A DNA stretch of 64,000 nucleotides from an uncultured Lachnoclostridium sp. (GTDB lineage Bacteria > Bacillota > Clostridia > Lachnospirales > Lachnospiraceae), in assembly GCA_948330435.1 (NCBI GenBank), contig CAOJBY010000001.1:186001-250000 (forward strand), in the 5' to 3' direction. The translations under genes were made by a program, and so were the position numbers. The notes beneath the pieces were generated by a model, which saw only the letters and a program-made list of their open reading frames with translations, was not told the origin of the DNA and did no database searches. Position 1 is the stretch's first letter, and the number at the start of each line of letters is the position of its first letter. This document shows, one piece after another, positions 43,660 through 51,257 of the stretch.

Positions 43660-44697
43660 ATGAAATATCCATATCCTGTAATGTATAAAAATGTTTACAA
43701 ATATGACGATATGAAGCGATCCGAACATATGGCGGTTCGCAAAACAGTGGGTTGGTATCTTTGGACGCACCAGCTGATAGAGGTTACCGGTAAGGAAGCA
43801 GCAGCATTTCTGGAAATGATTTTTCCGAAGAATATAGGGAATCTGGCAATTGGCAGGGAACGCTATACGACTATGCTGGATGAATCGGGCCGGATTATTG
43901 ATGATGTAGTAGTTTTCCGCATGGGAGAGCAGAAATTCTGGATCTCTACTCTTTTTAAGGTAGATCTGCAGGCATGGTTTACCGCCCATAAGGATGAGAG
44001 AGATGTGGCGTGGGAAGATATCACCAAGGACTGGGAAATGTATGCGGTACAGGGACCGAAAGCATTGGAAATGGTGAATGCGTTGGTTAAGGAGCCTGTG
44101 GACGACCAGAAGTTTTTCCAGATAAAAGCCAACGAGATCGATGGGCTTCCTGTGTATATCAATCGGGCAGGCTATACAGGCGAGAAAGTAGGCTATGAGA
44201 TCTATTATTCCAAGGCAGATGCACCTGAACAGGAGAAGAAACTGCGTGCCTTGGCTGAAACGTTAGGCGGCAGGGAGGTAACAGAATTTCAGGTTATGGC
44301 CTGGACACTTCCCTGTGAAGCCGGATTTTTCTACATGCGGGATTTGCGTCATACAAATCCCTTTGAGGTGGGCTTGGAAAGTGGCATCAACTGGGAAAAA
44401 GAATTTATCGGAAAGGAAGCTCTCTTAAAAGTTCGTGAGGAGGGTCCCGGGCGAGAGGTGGTCGGTTTTACTGTAGAAGATGCAGATATTCACATCAAAG
44501 GCCGAAATATGGGAAACGAGGGTGAAAAGGTTTACGTGGACGGCGAAGAGATCGGCCGTGTTATGAAGATTACCTACAGCTATGTGCACGAGATTAATAA
44601 TGGAACGATTATTTGTAAAAAGGGTGCGTTAAAGCCGGGTGATAAAGTATTGCTCCATGGTCACGAAGCTACAATTTGTGCCCCGAAGTTTATCTGA
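43660..44697 (+). CDS. GcvT-like tetrahydrofolate-dependent methyltransferase/demethylase
   Basis: A 345-residue GcvT/aminomethyltransferase-family protein. The folate-domain core is visible in YTTMLDESGRIIDDVVVFRMG, with the Asp pair of the glycine-cleavage T protein, then YAVQGPKALEM, NRAGYTGEKVGYEIYY and GLESGINWEKEFIGKEALL. The rest of a glycine cleavage system (GcvH, GcvP) is absent. This superfamily also holds demethylases (LigM, DesA, DmdA, sarcosine-type), so a THF-linked demethylase of a small molecule is plausible. Substrate unknown. AAAGGAGC precedes the ATG. Confidence 0.75.
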   Translation: MKYPYPVMYKNVYKYDDMKRSEHMAVRKTVGWYLWTHQLIEVTGKEAAAFLEMIFPKNIGNLAIGRERYTTMLDESGRIIDDVVVFRMGEQKFWISTLFKVDLQAWFTAHKDERDVAWEDITKDWEMYAVQGPKALEMVNALVKEPVDDQKFFQIKANEIDGLPVYINRAGYTGEKVGYEIYYSKADAPEQEKKLRALAETLGGREVTEFQVMAWTLPCEAGFFYMRDLRHTNPFEVGLESGINWEKEFIGKEALLKVREEGPGREVVGFTVEDADIHIKGRNMGNEGEKVYVDGEEIGRVMKITYSYVHEINNGTIICKKGALKPGDKVLLHGHEATICAPKFI

Positions 44698-44705
44698 ACG
44701 TTTGC

Positions 44706-44739
44706 CTTTCCGGGGATGGCTTTTGCCGTCCCCGGAAAG
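44706..44739 (+). repeat. Very stable hairpin between GcvT-like and SDR genes
   Basis: CTTTCCGGGGATGGC and GCCGTCCCCGGAAAG form a 15-bp stem (one G:T) with a TTTT loop. It starts right after the GcvT-like stop codon and lacks a T tract. It may protect the upstream mRNA or give unequal expression. Confidence 0.75.
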
Positions 44740-44762
44740 AGAGATTGAAAAAGGAGGGTATT

Positions 44763-45677
44763 ATGGGGTTTGATCCAACAGCATTGATTACATCAATTAT
44801 GAATGGCTATATTACGGAAACGGCTTCTCTGGAGGAGATGCTGTATGTAAAAGGGAAAGTGGCAATAGTGACAGGAGGAGCTTCCGGATTGGGCTTTTGT
44901 ATAGCACAAAGACTTCTTCAGGGAGGGGCAAGTGTTGTGCTAGCCAGTTCAAGCACAGAGAAAGGAAAAACAGCCCTGGAACTTTTGAAGAGAGCCGGTT
45001 ATGAAAAGGTGTCCTATATTCAAACAGATGTGAGAAGAGAGGACGAAGTCAAAGGGATGGTAGAATTTGCGGTTAAGACCTATGGTTCACTGGATATCCT
45101 GGTGACATCCAGCGGGGTATGGGGATTTGCACATGTTTACGATATGCCGGAGGAAGAATTCAGGCGTGTTGTTGATGTGAACCTGGTTGGTTCTTTCCTC
45201 TGTGCAAAGCATGCCAGCAAATACATGATAGAGCATGATATAAAGGGGAAAATTGTTCTGATCTCCTCAAACTCTGCGTTTTTGTCGCAGCCGGTATTTG
45301 GCGGTTATGCTCATTATGTAGCGTCAAAGGGGGGAGTGGTCGCTATGACGCAGGAACTGGCAAAAGAATTAAAGCGTTTTGGCATCTGCGTCAATACTGT
45401 GGCACCAGGCGGGATGATGACTCCGGGAAACTTTTACAATGGGCCTTGTCAGAAGCTTCCACCGGAAAAATTAAAGGAGATAGGGGAGGAAATGACTGTC
45501 AATCAGATGGATGAGATTCCGTCGGCTGACAGTGTGGCGATTGTGGCCTACGGTATGTGCACCAGAATGTCAGACGGCATGAATGGAGAATGCATCGTGG
45601 CTGACAGCGGCATGATGAGGAATATTGTGAAGCATCAGCCGGCAATCCGGGAATATCCTGCCAAAAAGGAAGCGTGA
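44763..45677 (+). CDS. Short-chain dehydrogenase/reductase (SDR)
   Basis: A 304-residue SDR oxidoreductase. After a 29-residue N-terminal extension comes the cofactor motif AIVTGGASGLGFCIA. The active-site set is in ISSNSAFLSQPVFGGYAHYVASKGG (Ser, YxxxK). The loop around TSSGVWG replaces the usual NNAG. The substrate is unknown. The ATG at 44763 has AAAAGGAGGG. It shares the transcription unit with the GcvT-like gene after a stable hairpin, so it may oxidise or reduce the product or substrate of that enzyme. Confidence 0.85.
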   Translation: MGFDPTALITSIMNGYITETASLEEMLYVKGKVAIVTGGASGLGFCIAQRLLQGGASVVLASSSTEKGKTALELLKRAGYEKVSYIQTDVRREDEVKGMVEFAVKTYGSLDILVTSSGVWGFAHVYDMPEEEFRRVVDVNLVGSFLCAKHASKYMIEHDIKGKIVLISSNSAFLSQPVFGGYAHYVASKGGVVAMTQELAKELKRFGICVNTVAPGGMMTPGNFYNGPCQKLPPEKLKEIGEEMTVNQMDEIPSADSVAIVAYGMCTRMSDGMNGECIVADSGMMRNIVKHQPAIREYPAKKEA

Positions 45678-45796
45678 AAACCGTAAAATAAATAGGTGTT
45701 AGTCGAAAAAGATTTATTAATAATTTTTGAACAGATTATGATCCTCTTTGTAACTTCCGATATATTAAGTATATGAAAGATATTCCAGCGAAAGGC

Positions 45797-45813
45797 AGAT
45801 AAAAAATATATCT
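45797..45813 (+). repeat. Small hairpin before the 319-residue gene
   Basis: GCAGATA and TATCTGC around a short A-rich loop, ending 10 nt before AAAGGAGG. It may affect translation. Confidence 0.4.
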
Positions 45814-45837
45814 GCAACAAAAGGAGGTTCAAGATCT

Positions 45838-46797
45838 ATGATAAAATGCACCTGCTATCATTCCGCACCATCCCAGGCAATCACCTCCTGGAGAGATCAG
45901 ATAACCCCGGAACAGGATGCGAAGATAAGAGAAGAATTTTCCTCCAAAAAGCCTTTGAACGAAAAGCCCCTGGCATTGCCGGAAAATTCAGGAACATCCC
46001 CTGCGGCACCCGTAAAGCGGAAACCGATCGTGATAGAAACAGGTCCGGTCAGGCCTGTCCACACCGGCTACGCCCGGATTGACAATGCGATCACCGATGC
46101 ATTAAAAGGAAAAAGCCAGGAGTTAAAGGATAATGTTTATAAGATTATCCGGGATGATTTTCTCCCCCACAACGTCCATGGACTGGAAGAAGCGGACCGG
46201 CTGGCACAGATTGGACTTGGTGTGGAAAAGGCACAATATCTTGCAGATCAGTTTATGGATGACAAAACCAAGTCTTCTTTCATGGAAGCCATGCGTTCCA
46301 TTGCCAGGATAGGCACAAAGGGAACACGCATCAGCGACTGTGAGATGGATTATAATGTAAAGCGTGTTATACAGATAGACGGGGCGGGCTATGTGCACGA
46401 AGATCATTCGGAAGAGTATCTTTATGCTATGGAAACGAAAGCCCCAAAGGAATATGAGACCTATAAGAAGCTTAAGGAAACGTCAGGAGATACAGAAGCC
46501 GCTTTCTTCATGGTTCGGTGGGCCATGAAGAATCTGAATCTTATAAACGGCAATCGAAAGAATTATAAAGAGAAGCAGGAAGAGCAGTATGAAAAGCTTC
46601 AGAAAGTAAAACTGGATCAAACCTTTGCCGGAACGGATACCACAAGCAAGGAGAGCTTCCTGGCATCCATCCGGGAAAAGCTCCAGGCCAATAAAAGCCT
46701 GCAGATAGATCTCTTTTTGAAACAGATAACCAATATGACAAAGACGCCGGGAGACTATTTGTTTGGGCGAAGACAGGAGTTTACGGCCAGGGCATAA
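45838..46797 (+). CDS. Protein of unknown function, 319 residues
   Basis: I do not recognise this protein. It begins MIKCTCYHSAPSQAITSWRD. Residues 20-75 look disordered and Pro/Lys/Glu-rich, and the rest is probably alpha-helical and charged (NVYKIIRDDFLPHN, EAMRSIARIGTKGTRI, EAAFFMVRWAMKNLNLING). No signal peptide, membrane segment or catalytic motif is evident. The ribosome site AAAGGAGG before the ATG is strong. It lies 160 nt after the SDR gene with its own possible promoter and converges with an AraC regulator. Codon use looks like the neighbours, so it is probably a real gene. Confidence 0.6.
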   Translation: MIKCTCYHSAPSQAITSWRDQITPEQDAKIREEFSSKKPLNEKPLALPENSGTSPAAPVKRKPIVIETGPVRPVHTGYARIDNAITDALKGKSQELKDNVYKIIRDDFLPHNVHGLEEADRLAQIGLGVEKAQYLADQFMDDKTKSSFMEAMRSIARIGTKGTRISDCEMDYNVKRVIQIDGAGYVHEDHSEEYLYAMETKAPKEYETYKKLKETSGDTEAAFFMVRWAMKNLNLINGNRKNYKEKQEEQYEKLQKVKLDQTFAGTDTTSKESFLASIREKLQANKSLQIDLFLKQITNMTKTPGDYLFGRRQEFTARA

Positions 46798-46803
46798 TAG
46801 ACA

Positions 46804-47673
46804 CTAGTTCTTTCCCGACTGCCTTAATTTTCTGTAATCTGAGGGGGACATCCCTTTCTGCTTCCGAAAGATCCGGCTGAAATACAGGGGATTGTCATAT
46901 CCCACAATCTGTCCGATCTCTGTAATATTGTAATTGGTGGTCTCCAGAAGCATCTGAGCATTGGTAATGCGTCTTGATACAATATACTGCATGGGCGTGG
47001 TGTGAGTATACTGCTTAAAGCTGCGGATAAACCAGCTCACACTCATGCCCCTTGCGGAAGCGTACTCCTCGATATTCACCTCCGTATTGTAATTATCATT
47101 GAAAAACTGCATGGCAAGAGACATTTCCGCATCCAGATAATCATTTTTCCGGGTGTGCTCTCTGGTAAGCTGTCGGTGAATCAGAATAAAAAGCTGACGC
47201 AGCAGCAGGGTTAATACCTCCGGATAATGAGTCTGACACCGCTGCAGCTCGTGGATCATCTGCTTGAAAATCCGGGCATAGTCCAGAGAGGTTCCAGTGG
47301 GAAGCACCCGCATTTCGTTCGTAATGCCATAGCCCTGGAGAATTTTTTTCACGCTGCTTCCGGTAAAGTGCACCCAGTACACCTCTGTCTGCTCGTTCCC
47401 GTAATACACATACCGCTGCGGCTCCCTGGGACGGTAGAGCACCATATGTCCGGCGGGTACAATCGTATCCGTCTCATTATGATCAAAATAAAAATGAGCA
47501 ATGCCAGAAGCGATATACAGCAATTGGAAATCCACCCGTCCCCTGGGGCGGTAGGTGGGAAGCTTGGGGCGGGTATACAGATGATACGTTCCGCAGCTTC
47601 CCACAATCAGCGGCTTGCTCTTATCCTTAAAATCCACCAGAGAATTATTTAAATATGCGGAATTGATATACAC
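46804..47673 (-). CDS. AraC-family regulator (upstream of lacZ)
   Basis: A 289-residue AraC regulator. The N-terminal cupin-like sensing domain has VDFQLLYIASGIAHFYFD and YRPREPQRY. The double helix-turn-helix is in VNIEEYASARGMSVSWFIRSFKQYTHTTPMQYIVSRRITNAQMLL and ITEIGQIVGYDNPLYFSRIFRKQKGMSPSDYRK. Start is GTG at 47673 after a G-rich ribosome site. It is divergent from lacZ with a 258-bp gap and so is the likely regulator of lacZ and the transporter. Confidence 0.9.
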   Translation of the reverse strand: MYINSAYLNNSLVDFKDKSKPLIVGSCGTYHLYTRPKLPTYRPRGRVDFQLLYIASGIAHFYFDHNETDTIVPAGHMVLYRPREPQRYVYYGNEQTEVYWVHFTGSSVKKILQGYGITNEMRVLPTGTSLDYARIFKQMIHELQRCQTHYPEVLTLLLRQLFILIHRQLTREHTRKNDYLDAEMSLAMQFFNDNYNTEVNIEEYASARGMSVSWFIRSFKQYTHTTPMQYIVSRRITNAQMLLETTNYNITEIGQIVGYDNPLYFSRIFRKQKGMSPSDYRKLRQSGKN

Positions 47674-47931
47674 CTTGCCTGCCCCCTTTTTTGAAATTTT
47701 TATCTGCCTGTATCTGCTTTATATCACATGGTTCGTCCGAAAAAACTCCTTATAAAAGAATTGTATCATTTTGTGCATGTTTTGTCCAATGCAGTCCATG
47801 GACGTTTCGCCCAAAGATCACTATAATATGGATTAAGATAAGAAGAACGGAAAACAATTGGAAAAGAAGAGTCCAATAAAGTAACAGAAAATAAAATATT
47901 TACAAAACTGGAACAGGAGGTTTAGCGATTC
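47674..47931. promoter_or_regulatory. lacZ/AraC divergent regulatory region
   Basis: TGGACG (47799-47804) and TATAAT (47822-47827), 17 nt apart, form a lacZ promoter. The palindrome GTCCATGGAC (47794-47803) covers the -35 box and may be an operator. AGGAGG lies before the lacZ ATG. Confidence 0.55.
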
Positions 47932-50900
47932 ATGATTGTACCAAGAAACTACGAAAATCTAAAAGTCCTGCATGAAAACACCATGCCGCCCCGGGCCTAC
48001 TACATTCCGGCATCTATGCGGATGGATACCCTTGTAGAGAGCCGGGAGGATTCGGATCGGTTTAGGCTCTTAAACGGTGACTGGCGTTTTTCATACTACC
48101 CAAGCATCTATGAGCTAAGGGATGCCTTTTATGAGCCGGATTTTGATGCTTCATCCTTTGACCGTATTCAGGTGCCGGGCAACTGGCAGACGGCGGGATA
48201 TGATACCCACCAGTACACCAACATCCGCTACCCATTTCCCTTTGATCCGCCGTACATTCCCCAGGACAATCCCTGCGGGGCCTACATACGGGAGTTCGAC
48301 TATCAGAGGGAGGAGGAAGCTCCTGCGGTATATCTGAACTTTGAGGGCGTGGATTCCTGCTTTTACGTATGGCTTAATGGAACCTACATCGGCTACAGCC
48401 AGGTGTCTCACAGCACAAGCGAGTTTGACGTAAGCCATGCTGTTGCGGAGGGAAAAAACCGTCTGGCCGTACTGGTTCTCAAGTGGTGTGACGGAAGCTA
48501 TCTGGAGGATCAGGACAAATTCCGTATGAGTGGCATTTTCCGGGATGTATATTTGCTGAAGCGTCCTAAGAAAACGATCTGCGACTATTTTGTAAAGACA
48601 GCTTTGGAAAATGGAACCGCAAAAGTAATGGTAGACTTCACTTTTGTTCAGGAGCAGATACCGGTAACGGTCTCTCTCTATGATCAGGAAAATCGCCTTG
48701 TAGCTTCCGGAAAGATACCGGTAACGGAAAATCTTTCTCCGGATTCCGGAAAGCTCCGGGGGGAGGACGGCATCGTACTGCGTATTCCGGACCCGATTTT
48801 GTGGAATACGGAAGAGCCTTACCTCTACACCCTGGTGTTGGAGACGGAACATGAGGTGATCACGGATCATATAGGACTGCGTGAGATAAAAATTATTGGA
48901 AAAACCGTGTATTTTAATGGAAAACGCCTGATATTCCGGGGTGTGAACCGTCACGATTCCGATCCTGTGACCGGCTTTGCCATAAGCAGGGAGCAGATGA
49001 TCATGGATTTGACCTTAATGAAGCAGCACAATTTCAACGCAATCCGAACAAGTCACTATCCCAACTCTCCGGTATTCTGCCAGCTCTGCGACAAATACGG
49101 CTTTCTGGTGATAGGAGAAGCAGATATAGAGAGCCACGGACCGTCAGAAATCTATTACCAGGATAATACCGATGCCAACAAATTCGAGCGATGGAATGAA
49201 CCCATTGCAGACGCACCCATGTGGGAGGAATCCATTCTGGATCGGGTACGCCGTCTGGTGGAGCGAGACAAAAACCGCCCCTGCGTTGTTATCTGGTCTA
49301 TGGGAAACGAAAGTGCCTACGGATGTAACTTTGAAAAGGCCCTGAAGTGGACAAAGGAATACGACACCTCCAGGCTGACCCACTATGAGAGTGCCAGATA
49401 CCGGAAGAGTGGAAAGACATACGACTACTCCAACCTGGATTTATACAGTCGGATGTACCCCTCCTTTGAGGAGATTGAGGATTATCTGGCCCATGACCCC
49501 GCAAAGCCCATGATTCTCTGCGAGTACAGCCACGCCATGGGAAACGGCCCGGGGGATCTGGAGGATTACTTTGAGCTGTTCCATGAAAATGAAACTATGT
49601 GCGGAGGATTTGTCTGGGAATGGTGTGACCATGCCATTGACCACGGTAAAACGAAAGAGGGAAAGACTGTTTATTACTATGGGGGGGATCACGGGGAGGT
49701 TATCCACGATGGAAATTTCTGCATGGACGGCCTGGTTTATCCGGATCGCCGTCCCCATACGGGACTGCTGGAATATCGCAATGTATACCGTCCGGTGAGG
49801 ATTGTATCTTATGATCCGGATGCCGGAATGCTCATGCTTCAAAGTTATCTGGATTTTACGGATCTAAAGGAGGAAATAGAAATTCATTATGAGGTAAGCT
49901 GTGACGGCACATACCGGCAGACCGGGGTGCTTCCTGATTGCTCCATAAAACCGGGACAGACGGGAAATATTCCCTTGCAGATAAGTGTACCGGAATCGGG
50001 CCGGTCCTATCTGAAGCTCACCTATTATCAGAAAAGAGAGACTCTGCTGGTTCCGGCGGGCTGTCTGCTTGGCTATGAAGAGCTTCCCCTTAAGACCGCA
50101 GATAACAGAAACCAGACTGCAAGCAGGCTTATGAAGTCTGAAATATCCGCAGCAGGGGCAGCAATAAGGATCACGGAAACAGAGGAGACCTTTGTACTGG
50201 AGGGAGAGAACTTTACTTATTGCTTTGACCGGCGGACCGGGTTGTTCTCCGGACTCCAGTTCGGGGGGCGTGAATATCTGAACCATCCTATGGAGGTGAA
50301 TATCTGGCGTGCTCCTACGGATAATGATATGTATATCAGGCAGGAGTGGCAGCGTGCCCAGTATGACAGGGCTTATGTGCGTGCCTATGATGCCCTGATT
50401 AGCCGGACAGAAACCGGAGTAGAGATACAAAGCCATATGTCCGTGGGGGCGGCTGCGGTGCAGCCCATGATGGGGATAGAAGCCGTTTGGCAGGTAGAGA
50501 CAGACGGGGGGCTTTTTGTTTCCCTTTTTGTAAAGCGTAACATGGAATTCCCGGAGCTTCCCAGATTCGGAATCCGTCTGTTCCTGAATCATGAGCTTAA
50601 CCAGGTATCTTATTACGGCATGGGACCGTATGAGAGCTATCGGGATAAGCATAGGGCAGCCGTTCACGGATTGTACCAGGCCCTGGTGCAAAAGCTCCAT
50701 GAGGACTATCTTCGTCCCCAGGAGAATGGAAGCCATATGGATTGTGATTATGTGACTTTATCGGGAGGTACTTACGGTCTGACGGCAGTATCCGGGCGGC
50801 CTTTCTCATTTAACGCATCAATTTATACACAGGAGGAATTGGAGAGAAAAACACATTACTATGAATTGGAGTCCTCTGACAGTACTATTTTGTGTCTGGA

Positions 50901-51018
50901 CTATGACCAGAACGGAATCGGCTCCAACAGCTGCGGGCCAAGGCTTAAGGAAGTCTATCGGTTTGATGAAGAGACATTTACATTTCAAATAAAGCTTGTA
51001 CCATTTCTGAAGAAGTAA
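47932..51018 (+). CDS. lacZ: GH2 beta-galactosidase
   Basis: A 1028-residue GH2 enzyme of the LacZ type, hydrolysing beta-galactosides. Five domains are expected from the length. The acid/base Glu is in MGNESAYG (about residue 460) and the nucleophile Glu in ILCEYSHAMGNG (about residue 530); the catalytic-barrel histidine motif is in GEADIESHGPS. The C-terminal part from about residue 760 is the Bgal small chain (NIWRAPTDNDMYIRQEW). No signal peptide, so it is cytoplasmic. AGGAGG precedes the ATG. Next to a GPH transporter it forms a lactose/galactoside uptake and cleavage unit. Confidence 0.95.
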   Translation: MIVPRNYENLKVLHENTMPPRAYYIPASMRMDTLVESREDSDRFRLLNGDWRFSYYPSIYELRDAFYEPDFDASSFDRIQVPGNWQTAGYDTHQYTNIRYPFPFDPPYIPQDNPCGAYIREFDYQREEEAPAVYLNFEGVDSCFYVWLNGTYIGYSQVSHSTSEFDVSHAVAEGKNRLAVLVLKWCDGSYLEDQDKFRMSGIFRDVYLLKRPKKTICDYFVKTALENGTAKVMVDFTFVQEQIPVTVSLYDQENRLVASGKIPVTENLSPDSGKLRGEDGIVLRIPDPILWNTEEPYLYTLVLETEHEVITDHIGLREIKIIGKTVYFNGKRLIFRGVNRHDSDPVTGFAISREQMIMDLTLMKQHNFNAIRTSHYPNSPVFCQLCDKYGFLVIGEADIESHGPSEIYYQDNTDANKFERWNEPIADAPMWEESILDRVRRLVERDKNRPCVVIWSMGNESAYGCNFEKALKWTKEYDTSRLTHYESARYRKSGKTYDYSNLDLYSRMYPSFEEIEDYLAHDPAKPMILCEYSHAMGNGPGDLEDYFELFHENETMCGGFVWEWCDHAIDHGKTKEGKTVYYYGGDHGEVIHDGNFCMDGLVYPDRRPHTGLLEYRNVYRPVRIVSYDPDAGMLMLQSYLDFTDLKEEIEIHYEVSCDGTYRQTGVLPDCSIKPGQTGNIPLQISVPESGRSYLKLTYYQKRETLLVPAGCLLGYEELPLKTADNRNQTASRLMKSEISAAGAAIRITETEETFVLEGENFTYCFDRRTGLFSGLQFGGREYLNHPMEVNIWRAPTDNDMYIRQEWQRAQYDRAYVRAYDALISRTETGVEIQSHMSVGAAAVQPMMGIEAVWQVETDGGLFVSLFVKRNMEFPELPRFGIRLFLNHELNQVSYYGMGPYESYRDKHRAAVHGLYQALVQKLHEDYLRPQENGSHMDCDYVTLSGGTYGLTAVSGRPFSFNASIYTQEELERKTHYYELESSDSTILCLDYDQNGIGSNSCGPRLKEVYRFDEETFTFQIKLVPFLKK

Positions 51019-51058
51019 GTTACAGTTTGCTTTGCGAACTGCAGCGAAATAAGAGGAA

Positions 51059-51121
51059 CCATATTTTTACCCAGGTATCTTAGCATGCAGAATCCGGAAC
51101 CAGATACTTGGGGAAAAATGG
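51059..51121 (+). repeat. Imperfect hairpin after lacZ
   Basis: Arms 51059-51080 and 51102-51121 (CCAT-TTTTT-CCCA-GTATCT type with two bulged bases) around a 21-nt loop. No T tract. It is in the lacZ-transporter gap and may hold back transcription or protect lacZ mRNA. Confidence 0.5.
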
Positions 51122-51140
51122 AACTAAAATGATTTAACAG

Positions 51141-51230
51141 CACCGATTGTGCAGTACCCAGATGGATTTACGGACACATCTTTTAGTGGCCGGAAATTCA
51201 TCTATACTGCCGGGTACTGTACAATCGGTG
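51141..51230 (+). repeat. 90-nt hairpin element before the sugar transporter
   Basis: Arms 51141-51159 and 51212-51230 pair over 19 bp (CACCGATTGT ... ACAATCGGTG ends) with one G:T, enclosing 52 nt. The direct repeat GGAACTAAAA flanks it at 51120-51129 and 51232-51241. It could be a structured leader or a small mobile remnant (terminal inverted repeats with target duplication). It lies 28 nt before the transporter ATG. Confidence 0.7.
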
Positions 51231-51257
51231 CGGAACTAAAAATAGAAGGGAGCACTT

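Noticed and set aside
43660..44697. True glycine cleavage T protein
   Set aside because: No gcvH or gcvP nearby and a different regulator and partner set; a specialised GcvT-family enzyme is more likely.
45757..45763. Sigma-28 (flagellar) promoter before the 319-residue gene
   Set aside because: CCGATAT fits the -10 part, but no TAAA-like -35 lies at the proper distance, and no flagellar gene is in the window.
48151..48954. Minus-strand open frames inside lacZ and other large genes
   Set aside because: They are antisense shadows with no ribosome sites or recognisable proteins, opposite clear genes.
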